33,890 nt of DNA from Clostridia bacterium (GTDB lineage: Bacteria > Bacillota > Clostridia > TANB77 > UBA1234). Positions 16,482-24,086 of this stretch are shown piece after piece. Within the stretch, counting starts at the first letter, position 1, and every line of letters starts with the position of its first letter. The notes under the pieces are model-generated. The model made no database searches. It was not told where the DNA came from and was given only the letters and a program-made list of their open reading frames with translations. The stretch lies in contig CAAEBC010000062.1 of NCBI GenBank assembly GCA_900753975.1, forward strand, positions 1 through 33,890. Direction: 5' to 3'. The position numbers were made by a program, and so were the translations under genes.

Positions 16482-17513
16482 TTATTTACTCTTCATATCA
16501 CCCGAATCATTATTTAATCTAAAATACTTCATATTTGGATTTTTCTCCATAACATCAAGCCAATAGTATAAATCACAAACTACTTCTTTGTTTCCTCCCC
16601 TTGCACGCACTCTTGGGAGACTAAGTAGATTTAATTTTTCACTATTTGGATTTGGTGCCGGCTCTGCTCCAACTAACAACACAATTTTATTCTCATACTT
16701 CATTCCATCATAAGTTCCAGTCGCAATATAATTTTTGTATTCTTTTGAACTTATTCCAAAAGGTAATGCTAAAGAATTAATCTCATATCCAGTCAAATTT
16801 CTAACTAAATTTGCAACCGTTCCAACTTCTTTTTGAATAGTATCCGAAGAGGCTTTATTTAAATAGACATGAGTATTTGTGTGATTGCCAATCTCAAAAC
16901 CTTTGTTTATTAAGTATTCCAAACGTTCTTTATTTGTACCTTCGCCCGCAAAGAAAGAACCACCATTTATATAAAATGTACCATTTAATCCAAAATCAGG
17001 ATGAGCTTTATAAAACTTTTCCATTATTCCAACAGCAGATTTTGGATTTGCAATAAGCTTGTCTCCACTATCTTTTATAAGATTAAATTGTCCTTTTGTA
17101 CCATCATCAAAAGTCAAAATAATCGGAGTACATCCTATAGGAACTTTTATATTATTTTCTAAATAATCTGTAAGCGAAATAGTCCTATATCCTAGCTCAT
17201 ACATATACTCCAAGTCTTTTTCAAAATTTTCAAAAGATCTAGAATATTCATCTGTTTCCACATCTGCGAACTTGTGGTACATCGCTATTATGATTTTACC
17301 CTTTTCGTTATACTTATAAACATCTTCTTTTAATGAAGAGTCATCTTCTTTTTCACCGCTCTCTAAAGAAGATACATTTTTAATCTCTCCACTATTAAAC
17401 TTTTCTTTTTCAATACCTTTGTCGGTATCTACTTCAAGGTTTCCGTTCCTGCAACCAATACATGTAATTGTAACACAAATGGCAATTATTGTCAACATAA
17501 TTTTTTTAGACAT
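16482..17513 (-). CDS. Lipoprotein polysaccharide deacetylase (NodB domain)
   Basis: The 343-residue product has a lipoprotein signal peptide (lipobox ITCIGC) and then a linker rich in Lys, Glu and Ser. The carbohydrate esterase 4 domain follows, with the TFDDG motif near residue 134 (the metal-binding and catalytic Asp pair) and HxxxH in GNHTNTH near 208. It probably deacetylates cell-wall or capsule glycans outside the membrane. The ATG at 17511-17513 is chosen over an in-frame GTG because GAGGAG lies 8 nt upstream. Its gene precedes the RNase J gene by 40 bp. Confidence 0.9.
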   Translation of the reverse strand: MSKKIMLTIIAICVTITCIGCRNGNLEVDTDKGIEKEKFNSGEIKNVSSLESGEKEDDSSLKEDVYKYNEKGKIIIAMYHKFADVETDEYSRSFENFEKDLEYMYELGYRTISLTDYLENNIKVPIGCTPIILTFDDGTKGQFNLIKDSGDKLIANPKSAVGIMEKFYKAHPDFGLNGTFYINGGSFFAGEGTNKERLEYLINKGFEIGNHTNTHVYLNKASSDTIQKEVGTVANLVRNLTGYEINSLALPFGISSKEYKNYIATGTYDGMKYENKIVLLVGAEPAPNPNSEKLNLLSLPRVRARGGNKEVVCDLYYWLDVMEKNPNMKYFRLNNDSGDMKSK

Positions 17514-17627
17514 AACTAGCACTCCTCTCTTTTCTTTAATTATATATTATGCTTTTGGGAAATAAAAGAGGGGAGAATTTTTTGTTTGGGATTTATAAGA
17601 ACTGGGTTAATAGGCAACTACATAAAT

Positions 17628-17702
17628 AAAAAAAGACTCACATCTGTAACTTAGCCGTTAGATGTGAGTTTTCTCCAAAATACGGCAAAACCACGTTTGT
17701 GG
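17628..17702 (-). ncRNA. Structured RNA element with terminator-type hairpin and possible pseudoknot
   Basis: Reading the minus strand: a short hairpin CCAC-AAAC-GTGG (17691-17702), a single-stranded GCCGT (17682-17686), then a perfect 10-bp hairpin (17636-17645 with 17660-17669) followed by seven T. The loop of the second hairpin contains ACGGC (17654-17658), complementary to GCCGT. That pairing would form a pseudoknot and could compete with terminator folding. The element lies about 115 nt upstream of the deacetylase gene and about 120 nt downstream of the PD-(D/E)XK-like gene, so it may be just that gene's terminator, an attenuator, or a small RNA. I recognise no known riboswitch class. 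Confidence 0.5.
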
Positions 17703-17787
17703 AATTGTCATTTCCTATTACTTATTTTACACAGATTTTTTTAAAAGTCAAATGAAATTACTTACTAATGTTTTATAAAATTATATT

Positions 17788-18171
17788 TTACATCTCAATT
17801 TTATATTTTAAATATTTATCAGATAAATTTAATGTCGCTTTGTTTTTTATATCTACGCAAGGTATCAAAAACATCTCTTTGTCTGCATCAAATATAAAAA
17901 GATAATCAACATTTGTTTCAACTAAAGTTTTATATGTATCTCCTTTCGTACCACCACAACTTTTCAAAGCAACTTGATACACTCCATATTTTGTTTTACA
18001 CCCCGTTGATTTTACTTGAACAGTTTTTAGTAAATTATTTTTTTCTATTACTAAATCATAATCTTGGGTATCATTTAGAGGAATTGAAACTGTGTATCCA
18101 TTTAACGAAAAATATGCAATTGCAATTCCAAGTGCTGAATTACCCTTTTCTTTATTTGTATCAAATACCAT
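17788..18171 (-). CDS. PD-(D/E)XK nuclease-like protein
   Basis: The 127-residue product resembles the PDDEXK_5 group of restriction-endonuclease-fold proteins. It shows an N-terminal helix (KEKGNSALGIAIAYFSLNGY), a Y-D-L strand (QDYDLVIE), and the QVKS strand (LLKTVQVKSTG) that supplies the D...QxK metal site. The usual N-terminal Glu of the fold is not evident. The ATG at 18169-18171 has AAAGGAG upstream. No clear promoter is seen, so it may be expressed by readthrough from the tRNA unit. Function is unknown; DNA repair or defence roles are only guesses. Confidence 0.65.
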   Translation of the reverse strand: MVFDTNKEKGNSALGIAIAYFSLNGYTVSIPLNDTQDYDLVIEKNNLLKTVQVKSTGCKTKYGVYQVALKSCGGTKGDTYKTLVETNVDYLFIFDADKEMFLIPCVDIKNKATLNLSDKYLKYKIEM

Positions 18172-18213
18172 AACCTCTCCTTTTACAAACATTAGTTCTT
18201 TTGCGTTCGCAAA

Positions 18214-18327
<114 letters not shown>

Positions 18328-18344
18328 ATTTATTTAATTTGTCT

Positions 18345-18421
18345 TGGTGGATCTTCAGGGACTCGAACCCCGGACCGACCGGTTATGAGCCGGTTGCTCT
18401 AACCAACTGAGCTAAAGATCC
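18345..18421 (-). tRNA. tRNA-Met (anticodon CAT), elongator type
   Basis: This is a 77-nt cloverleaf with acceptor GGATCTT, D-arm AGCTCAGTTGGTTAGAGC, anticodon loop CTCATAA, T-arm GGTTCGAGTCC and encoded CCA. The first pair is G-C and the anticodon stem lacks the initiator GGG/CCC triplet, so it is elongator Met, or possibly tRNA-Ile with a lysidine-modified CAT; the former fits better. Confidence 0.93.
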
Positions 18422-18438
18422 ATCAGCTGACAAATGTT

Positions 18439-18467
18439 AGTATACTCGAATTTGATTTCATTGTCAA
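18439..18467 (-). promoter_or_regulatory. Promoter of the tRNA-Met/tRNA-Tyr unit
   Basis: Consensus TTGACA (18462-18467) and TATACT (18439-18444) are 17 bp apart, just upstream of tRNA-Met. Confidence 0.85.
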
Positions 18468-18563
18468 CAAAAAAATAATTTTTTTACTATTTTTTTCAAA
18501 GTATATGAACAAGTAAAAATTATTTTGCTGTAAACTTAGAAATTTCAGCTAACATAGAAAAAA

Positions 18564-18586
18564 AGCCAACACAAAAAGTGTTGACT
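18564..18586 (-). terminator. Intrinsic terminator of the DUF1385-like gene
   Basis: A 9-bp stem (18564-18572 with 18578-18586) with a 5-nt loop is followed by seven T on the minus strand, 11 bp after the stop codon. Confidence 0.8.
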
Positions 18587-18597
18587 TTCTCCATTAT

Positions 18598-19266
18598 TTA
18601 TCTGTCTTTAATCTTCTCGTACTCCTCTGCACCTTTCAGTGCAACTTCAAGTTCATTTTTGCTAGGCTCAAGCAATGCATACTTTTGCAAAAAGTCACAA
18701 TAACCATTTGCCCACATTGCAAGCACAACATATGCGGCTACCAAAACACTAATCAGCACTACCCACCAAATCGGAGCAAATGCCAAAACAAGTCCAACAA
18801 TGGTTGCAAAAAGCAATACTACAGTCAGTACAGTGCTTCCACAACAAAATGAAATAGACTTTTCTTTTGCGAGCTCTTCGATGGTAGTAGGAATACTCTT
18901 GTGCTTCATATAATAGTTAAGCACTTTATGTTCAGCAGCATGATACCTAAAAGTAGATTTGTTACTGGAAATTTTACTGGTAATAAAGAAATAGCCAAAA
19001 GCTGTCAGCCATGCCAGTGCCAAAACTGCAATAATCTTGTAGCTCATGGCAGCATCTTCAACCAGTTTCCAAAGTAACGTTGCAATAACAGTAAAACCGG
19101 CTACAATAAGAAAACGATACCGTGTTTTCTCTATCTGTGGATTATCATGGGTCTTTCTCACAGAAATGTTTCCATCTTTTTCTCGCCTTGCCTGAATTGT
19201 CATCTTCTTGGACTGCACATAAAAATCGATTCCGTTGCTGTAAGCTCGTGCTTCTGCAATAGTCAT
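18598..19266 (-). CDS. Membrane protein with DUF1385-like core
   Basis: The 222-residue protein has membrane helices near 50-70, 77-97, 145-168 and 170-190. Between them lies YHAAEHKVLNYY followed ~30 residues later by CCGST, which recalls the HGAEHK...CGTS pattern of DUF1385 membrane proteins of unknown function. Its codon use differs from its neighbours: CAG, CTG, AAG and GTG are frequent, and it holds the only conventional in-frame CGG seen in the window (19121-19123). These point to recent transfer. The ATG at 19264-19266 is preferred over the GTG two codons earlier on spacing from AAGGGGTGA. TTGACT/TAAAAT (18-bp spacer) upstream is a possible promoter. Confidence 0.6.
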   Translation of the reverse strand: MTIAEARAYSNGIDFYVQSKKMTIQARREKDGNISVRKTHDNPQIEKTRYRFLIVAGFTVIATLLWKLVEDAAMSYKIIAVLALAWLTAFGYFFITSKISSNKSTFRYHAAEHKVLNYYMKHKSIPTTIEELAKEKSISFCCGSTVLTVVLLFATIVGLVLAFAPIWWVVLISVLVAAYVVLAMWANGYCDFLQKYALLEPSKNELEVALKGAEEYEKIKDR

Positions 19267-19334
19267 TGCCACATCACCCCTTAAAAATTATCGCTCCATT
19301 ATTTTATCATACAAAATTATGTTAAGTCAACTAT

Positions 19335-19901
19335 TTATGTCGATTTGTACCATTTTGCAAATTCCTTAATCGAATCTACCGAATCATATTTAACACGATT
19401 AAGAATTTCGTCTTCCGACATCTCTGCCAAAGTTTTATCATATCCACTAGGCATATAAATGTACCACAAATCAGACCACTTTTTATCTGAATCGGTTCCA
19501 CGCACACGATAAGCAATCCTTCCTTCATGTCTGCCACTAAACTGATATACATTACTGCCATCATAGTACGACAAACATTCAGTAAACCTACAACTTCTAT
19601 CTATCTTGCCTTCCATAAGCTTAAGAATACCATCAATTCCAATCGTATCCAATGCAAAATTTACAAAAGCTCTCGGAAAGCCGTTCAAAGCATCAATCCA
19701 AAATCCACAATCAAGCGAAATACAAGGCCTTTTTACAAGTTTATATGCTTCAATCACCTTATACCTAGAAATATAGCTAATATCATCACTTCTCGGTTCT
19801 TCCAAATCATACTCGAAAATTTTCAAATCTACATCTTTCAAAATTCGCTTAGCCGACTCAATCTTTCCTTTATTATGAGTAACAAAAACGATTTCTGCCA
19901 T
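19335..19901 (-). CDS. HAM1/RdgB-like nucleotide pyrophosphatase
   Basis: This 188-residue protein matches the Ham1 (non-canonical purine NTP pyrophosphatase) fold: the substrate loop THNKGKIESAKRIL at the N-terminus and LDCGFWIDALNGFPRAF at ~65-82, which corresponds to the usual DSGL..DALNG.PG motif. The active-site DDSG is altered to LDCG, and other positions differ from house-cleaning RdgB, so it is a divergent member and its substrate is uncertain. The protein length is typical. AAGGAGG precedes the ATG. Confidence 0.75.
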   Translation of the reverse strand: MAEIVFVTHNKGKIESAKRILKDVDLKIFEYDLEEPRSDDISYISRYKVIEAYKLVKRPCISLDCGFWIDALNGFPRAFVNFALDTIGIDGILKLMEGKIDRSCRFTECLSYYDGSNVYQFSGRHEGRIAYRVRGTDSDKKWSDLWYIYMPSGYDKTLAEMSEDEILNRVKYDSVDSIKEFAKWYKST

Positions 19902-19937
19902 TTGGCATCCTCCTTCATAAAATTTATTCTAAATGAG

Positions 19938-19966
19938 ATTTTACAAAAATTTTGAGAATTTGTAAA
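19938..19966 (-). promoter_or_regulatory. Promoter of the HAM1-like gene
   Basis: TTTACA (19961-19966) and TAAAAT (19938-19943) on the minus strand have a 17-bp spacer, 37 bp upstream of the start codon. Confidence 0.5.
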
Positions 19967-20085
19967 TAATTATCTTATGTTTTGTCAGATAAAAAATATT
20001 ACTCTAGCTTTCTGATATCTACACTTATCGTTTATGATATTTTTAAAATACCAGACCTCCCCGGGTAAGAATAATAACTTTCATC

Positions 20086-20172
20086 TCATATATCTGCCAC
20101 ATTTACTGCAATAACCTCCGGATAGTTATTGGGCTTTGTTTTGATTACCCATGCCGGGCGCACTAAAAATGA
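20086..20172 (-). pseudogene. 3' remnant of a degraded gene
   Basis: In an otherwise gene-free ~300-bp stretch, one minus-strand frame reads LVRPAWVIKTKPNNYPEVIA and ends VNVADI-stop. The codons are GC-rich (GTG, CGC, CCG, GAG) and unlike the host. The 'VRPA.WI' pattern is common near the C-termini of large clostridial secreted or phage-like proteins. There is no upstream continuation: the frame is closed just above, within the ankyrin-gene terminator. It is best read as the surviving tail of a transferred gene. Confidence 0.4.
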
Positions 20173-20195
20173 GCAGTAGAATTAAAATCTACTGC
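20173..20195 (-). terminator. Intrinsic terminator of the ankyrin gene
   Basis: A perfect 8-bp stem (20173-20180 with 20188-20195) with a 7-nt loop is followed on the minus strand by TCATTTTT. Confidence 0.7.
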
Positions 20196-20207
20196 CCACT
20201 TTTATTT

Positions 20208-20696
20208 TTAGACATTATTTTCAATGTTCTGTACAAGACTAGTTCTTTTTTGACATATCGCATCAAGCAAAAGCTCAACTATTTCATTATTTCGTCTAGC
20301 TAAAGCTAAATATAGTGCATGATAATTGTCTGCGGCTGGATTTGCGCCAACACCAAGAAGTAATTTTATAATCTCCACATGTCCTCCATATGCCGCCAAC
20401 CTAAGACAATATCCTTCATCCAATTCGCTATCATAAGTCCTTGCGCCATTGTCAATCAATAGTTTTACAATATCGGTATGACCATTTCTTGATGCTAGTT
20501 CTAATGGATAGTTTCGATTTTCAATAATATCTGCTCCCTTAGAAACAAGCAACTCCACCAATTCCGTGTGTCCATTTTCTGCTGCCCATGAAATTGCATT
20601 ATCCGGAGCCAATCCATTTTTAATACTTTCCAATAAACCTTTTTTAGTGAAAGCGTCTTTTGAAACAATAGTAACAATCTCTTTCTTTCCGTTCAT
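20208..20696 (-). CDS. Ankyrin-repeat protein
   Basis: This 162-residue protein is made mostly of four ankyrin repeats with the pattern 'A..NGHTELVELLVSKGAD'; helical pairs fall at about 34-55, 64-85, 99-120 and 128-145. There is no signal peptide and no other domain, so it is probably a small cytosolic protein-binding module. It lies in the patch with foreign-looking genes. AAGGAGG precedes the ATG. Its partner is unknown. Confidence 0.85.
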   Translation of the reverse strand: MNGKKEIVTIVSKDAFTKKGLLESIKNGLAPDNAISWAAENGHTELVELLVSKGADIIENRNYPLELASRNGHTDIVKLLIDNGARTYDSELDEGYCLRLAAYGGHVEIIKLLLGVGANPAADNYHALYLALARRNNEIVELLLDAICQKRTSLVQNIENNV

Positions 20697-20755
20697 GGTA
20701 AATTTTCCTCCTTTTTAATTGTAAAGGAATGTTCAATAGTTACACATCTTGCTGT

Positions 20756-20784
20756 AGTATATCATAGATTTTTATCACTGTAAA
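20756..20784 (-). promoter_or_regulatory. Promoter of the ankyrin gene
   Basis: TTTACA (20779-20784) and TATACT (20756-20761) on the minus strand are 17 bp apart, 60 bp upstream of the start codon. Confidence 0.6.
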
Positions 20785-20831
20785 CTAAATTACACCAAAT
20801 ATCAAAGACAAATAATAAGTAAGATTTTACA

Positions 20832-20861
20832 AAAATATCAATACCGAAGTATTGATATTTT
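20832..20861 (-). terminator. UUCG-capped terminator of the small hydrophobic peptide gene
   Basis: A perfect 13-bp stem (20832-20844 with 20849-20861) has the loop TTCG closed by C-G on the minus strand, the very stable UUCG tetraloop. It ends in TTTTTG and lies 22 bp beyond the stop of the small ORF at 20884-20976. Confidence 0.75.
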
Positions 20862-20879
20862 ATGTTACCATAGTATAAT
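20852..20879 (+). promoter_or_regulatory. Plus-strand promoter opposing the small peptide gene
   Basis: TTGATA (20852-20857) and TATAAT (20874-20879) have a 16-bp spacer on the plus strand. Transcription from about 20886 would run antisense across the whole small ORF at 20884-20976. No plus-strand gene of normal size lies downstream, so the product would be a non-coding or antisense RNA. Confidence 0.5.
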
Positions 20880-20883
20880 TAAA

Positions 20884-20976
20884 TTAGAAATGAGGATTTC
20901 TTCTTATTAGTATCTTTAAGAAGGATGCTATGAGTAGAAATTTAATTGCAAATAATATGTAATCGTTTTCTATCAT
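20884..20976 (-). CDS. Small hydrophobic peptide, candidate type I toxin
   Basis: This 30-residue ORF encodes MIENDYILFAIKFLLIASFL followed by KILIRRNPHF: one membrane helix of ~18 residues and a basic tail, the profile of type I toxins and other small membrane peptides. GGTGGTGAT, a good Shine-Dalgarno match, lies 6 nt before the ATG; an upstream in-frame ATG (20995-20997) would give 37 residues. It has its own strong terminator. A TATAAT -10 at 21058-21063 could start the mRNA. An opposing promoter at 20852-20879 would make an antisense RNA over it. I do not recognise a family. Confidence 0.5.
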   Translation of the reverse strand: MIENDYILFAIKFLLIASFLKILIRRNPHF

Positions 20977-21144
20977 CGGTATCACCACCCTTTTCATTTT
21001 GAAAATAAAAAGGGCAAATCACATCATATCCGAACAACTTCATCATTAGTAGTCTACATTATATGTGTTTCATTGCAGATTTTTATATGTATTTTTATAA
21101 ACTTTATAGGTTTATTAAATCTTGTAATTGTTCTCTCACAAGCA

Positions 21145-21948
21145 TTATGCTGTTTTCATTTCAAGTCTTAGCTTATCTGCTATCATTGCTATGAACTCGC
21201 TATTTGTTGGCTTACCTTTGGTTGCTGATATTGTGTTTCCGAACATTTCGTTATTTATATCCATTTCGCCTCTTGCCCAAGCAACTTCTATCGCATGGCG
21301 AATAGCTCTTTCTACACGAGAAGGAGTCGTTTTGAATTTTTTAGCAAGTGTAGGATACAAAATCTTTGTAATAGAATTTATCGTTTCAATATCATTAACC
21401 GCCAAAATAATTGCCTCTCTTATGTATTGATAGCCTTTTATATGTGCTGGTACTCCTACTTCGTGCATTATCTTTGTTACCGAATTTTCAATCGGTTCTT
21501 CTTCTTTCTTCATTAAAGAAACTCTTGGTGACTTTATAATGTTTTCTTGTGATGGAACATTTTCAATCAAGCCTTGATCTATTTCTCTAATCCTACTAAT
21601 TAAAGTGTCTAAATCAAATGGCTTTATCATATAATATTGTGCACCTAAAGACAAAGTTCTTTGCGTAATTGCATCTTGTCCAACAGCAGATAACATCATA
21701 AATTTGGTTTTTCTTGGCTTGTTTAGTAAATCTAGTTTCTCTAAAACACCTATTCCATCAAGTTGTGGCATTATAACATCTAAAAGAGCTATATCTGGGT
21801 TAGTCTTTTCAATCAAATCGATTGCCTCCTCACCGGTGTGAGCCATCCCAACCACACGTATTCCCTCTTGATTACTTAAAAACTTATTTAAGATTTGTGC
21901 AAAATCAACATTGTCATCTGCTATTGTAATAGTAGTTTCCTTTTGCAT
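21145..21948 (-). CDS. spo0A: Sporulation master regulator Spo0A
   Basis: The 267-residue protein has a receiver domain (acidic pair D11-D12, phosphorylation site D57 in LLDVIMPQLDG, Lys in MIKPFD). A linker and the Spo0A DNA-binding domain follow, with the family hallmark TPSRVERAIRHAIEVAWARG and a C-terminal helix. Spo0A phosphate controls entry into sporulation and many stationary-phase genes in Bacillota. I use the ATG at 21946-21948 because AGGAGG sits 7 nt before it. spoIVB, often adjacent in Clostridia, is not present here. Confidence 0.97.
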   Translation of the reverse strand: MQKETTITIADDNVDFAQILNKFLSNQEGIRVVGMAHTGEEAIDLIEKTNPDIALLDVIMPQLDGIGVLEKLDLLNKPRKTKFMMLSAVGQDAITQRTLSLGAQYYMIKPFDLDTLISRIREIDQGLIENVPSQENIIKSPRVSLMKKEEEPIENSVTKIMHEVGVPAHIKGYQYIREAIILAVNDIETINSITKILYPTLAKKFKTTPSRVERAIRHAIEVAWARGEMDINNEMFGNTISATKGKPTNSEFIAMIADKLRLEMKTA

Positions 21949-21991
21949 ATTCCTTCCTCCTATCATTCTTCAAATTTTTACTACATTTAAA

Positions 21992-22020
21992 ATTGTACTA
22001 CCAAAAAATGGAAATTGCAA
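21992..22020 (-). promoter_or_regulatory. Promoter of spo0A
   Basis: TTGCAA (22015-22020) and TACAAT (21992-21997) on the minus strand have a 17-bp spacer, 44 bp upstream of the start. No perfect Spo0A box was seen immediately around it. Confidence 0.55.
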
Positions 22021-22044
22021 TAATTATTTGTAAATTTTTTCCAA

Positions 22045-22662
22045 TTATTCATGGTAACATTCTCGAACTAACTCAAAACATGCAGTTCTGTTTGTGATTT
22101 CGCTCAAATCGTGTAAAAATTTTTGAGAATGAGAGTCATAAACTAATACGTTAACTTCTATTTTGTCTAAAAACTTGGTATCTAATATTTTTATATCGTT
22201 ATTCTTACAATAATATTGTAAAATGCTGTACATATCATAACTCAAAGATACTTTAAATTCTTTGCATAGTTTCATTTGAACTTTCTCTAGTTTTTCAGTA
22301 GCTAATTTAGCTGCCCCTCCATAACATCTAGCAAGTCCACCTGTTCCAAGCAAAATCCCTCCAAAATATCTAGTAACAACTATAAGTACATTTGAAAGTT
22401 TTTCACCTCGCAAAAGCTCTAATATGACTGCACCTGCTGTTCCACTAGGCTCTCCATCGTCACTATATTTTTCAAAGCCGTTTGAGAGTCTATAAGCATA
22501 CACATTATGTCTCGCATCTCTATTTTCCTTTTTCACTTTTAGAATTTTTTCATTAGCATCGTTTTCATCTTCTATATAAAAAACACTTGCTATAAACTTA
22601 GATTTTTTTTCTACAATTTCAGCCGTCATCTCTTCTTTTATTGTTAAAAATTCTTTTTGCAC
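22045..22662 (-). CDS. yigZ: YigZ/IMPACT family protein
   Basis: This 205-residue protein belongs to the IMPACT (UPF0029) family. The N-terminal domain contains the signatures KSKFIASVF, DARHNVYAYR, DDGEPSGTAG and VTRYFGGILLGTGGLARCYGGA. The C-terminal ~70 residues form the DUF1949 ferredoxin-like domain. The family may bind or regulate translation factors, but its bacterial role is unsettled. The likely promoter is TTGATT/TATAAT (22719-22724 and 22695-22700, 18-bp spacer). Confidence 0.93.
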   Translation of the reverse strand: MQKEFLTIKEEMTAEIVEKKSKFIASVFYIEDENDANEKILKVKKENRDARHNVYAYRLSNGFEKYSDDGEPSGTAGAVILELLRGEKLSNVLIVVTRYFGGILLGTGGLARCYGGAAKLATEKLEKVQMKLCKEFKVSLSYDMYSILQYYCKNNDIKILDTKFLDKIEVNVLVYDSHSQKFLHDLSEITNRTACFELVRECYHE

Positions 22663-22807
22663 GTCTCCCCCACTTTCTGAGTTATCACTCTTTCATTATA
22701 GCCTTCAATATACTGCAAAATCAAACATTTTTCATCTTCTTATTGTGACAGTAATCGACATATAACAGTATTATTAGAAACTATATTATCATTTTAAATG
22801 CAAAAAA

Positions 22808-22814
22808 TGTCGAA
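22808..22814 (+). promoter_or_regulatory. Candidate Spo0A box
   Basis: TGTCGAA (22808-22814) equals the Spo0A core TGNCGAA. A one-mismatch partner, TGTCGAT on the minus strand, lies at 22754-22760. Both are upstream of yigZ and downstream of the flavoprotein gene. Chance matches of 7 bp are common, so this is tentative. Confidence 0.3.
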
Positions 22815-22833
22815 AAACAATTTGAATCTTAAA

Positions 22834-24060
22834 TTAATTTTTTCCAGCAACATATCCTGTACTCCAAGCAATTTGTAGATTAAAGCCACCAGTATATGCG
22901 TCTACATCAATAACTTCACCTGCAAAGAATAGCCCACTTACAAGTTTAGATTCCATTGTTTTAGAATTAATTTCTTTTATACTTATTCCACCACTCGTAA
23001 CTATTGCTTCCTCTATAGGTCTAAACTTTTTTAATGTAAATTCTAATCCTTTTAGTAACCTAATTAATTCTTTTCTTTCGGCTTTCGTAAGTTGATCTAT
23101 TTGTTTTCTTTCATCAATCTTACTTTCAGCTATTATGTAAGGAATCATTTTAGCTGGCAATAATTCGTTTAAGCAATTTTTAAATTGCTTTTTACTATTT
23201 TTTTGAAAGTCTCTCATAAGTCTCTCATCTAGTTTTTCCTCTGATAAAGCTGGTTTTAAATCAATTTTTAACTTTACTTCATGGTTTTTCATTTCTGCTT
23301 CAATATTTTTAATTTTAATTAACTCTGCACTTGCACTTAAAATAACAGGTCCAGAAACTCCAAAGTGTGTAAAGAGCATCTCGCCAAAATCACTATATAT
23401 TACCTTTTGACCACATATAATACTTATTTCGACATTTTTTAGAGACAATCCTTGCAAAACTTTTGGTTCAAATGTTTCTAAAGGCACAAGCGAAGGTCTA
23501 AGAGAAGTTACAGTATGACCCAATTCCTTTGCTAGTTTATAGCCATCACCCGTTGAGCCTGTGGTAGGATAGCTCTTTCCACCGGTTGCAATTATAACCT
23601 TATCTGCCTCATAAAACTCATCTGCAATAATACCAACTATTTTTCCCTCTTTTGCAACAATTTTTGAAACACTTTTATTAACTAAAACTTTCACATTACT
23701 TTTATCCATAGCCTTTTTTAGCTTATCTACTACTTCCATCGCATTATCAGACTTTGGAAAAACACGACCGCCACGTTCAACCTTTGTTTCAACACCGATT
23801 TCATTAAAAAAATTAATTACATCTTGATTTGAAAATTCATTAAAAGCACTATATAAAAACTTAGGATTACCAGGTATATTAGACATAAACTCACTCATTT
23901 CCATTGCGTTTGTGATGTTACATCTTCCTTTTCCTGTAATAGAAAGCTTTCTACCTACACTTCTCATTTTTTCAAATAAAGTTACATTGTTTCCACATTT
24001 ACTAGCTGTTATTGCAGCTATCATACCAGCAGGTCCTCCTCCAATAACTATAACTTTCAA
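22834..24060 (-). CDS. BaiN/RdsA-family FAD-dependent oxidoreductase
   Basis: This 408-residue flavoprotein is of the HI0933 family. It has the dinucleotide motif VIGGGPAGM at residues 4-12, the family signature SVGRKLSITGKGRCNITN at ~36-53, VIATGGKSYPTTGSTGDGY near 155, and a C-terminal GG-motif (AYTGGFNLQIAWSTGYVAG) that contacts FAD. Family members include BaiN, which acts on bile-acid precursors in Clostridium scindens; most are uncharacterised, so the substrate is not implied. The gene starts 26 bp after the PLP-enzyme gene, suggesting one transcript. Confidence 0.9.
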   Translation of the reverse strand: MKVIVIGGGPAGMIAAITASKCGNNVTLFEKMRSVGRKLSITGKGRCNITNAMEMSEFMSNIPGNPKFLYSAFNEFSNQDVINFFNEIGVETKVERGGRVFPKSDNAMEVVDKLKKAMDKSNVKVLVNKSVSKIVAKEGKIVGIIADEFYEADKVIIATGGKSYPTTGSTGDGYKLAKELGHTVTSLRPSLVPLETFEPKVLQGLSLKNVEISIICGQKVIYSDFGEMLFTHFGVSGPVILSASAELIKIKNIEAEMKNHEVKLKIDLKPALSEEKLDERLMRDFQKNSKKQFKNCLNELLPAKMIPYIIAESKIDERKQIDQLTKAERKELIRLLKGLEFTLKKFRPIEEAIVTSGGISIKEINSKTMESKLVSGLFFAGEVIDVDAYTGGFNLQIAWSTGYVAGKN

Positions 24061-24086
24061 CTCTTATCCCTCCTTTCAAAAGCTTT

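Noticed and set aside
20041..20085. A 13-codon frame MKVIILTRGGLVF after the gene remnant
   Set aside because: It is too short and lacks a ribosome site; it is probably part of the same degraded segment.
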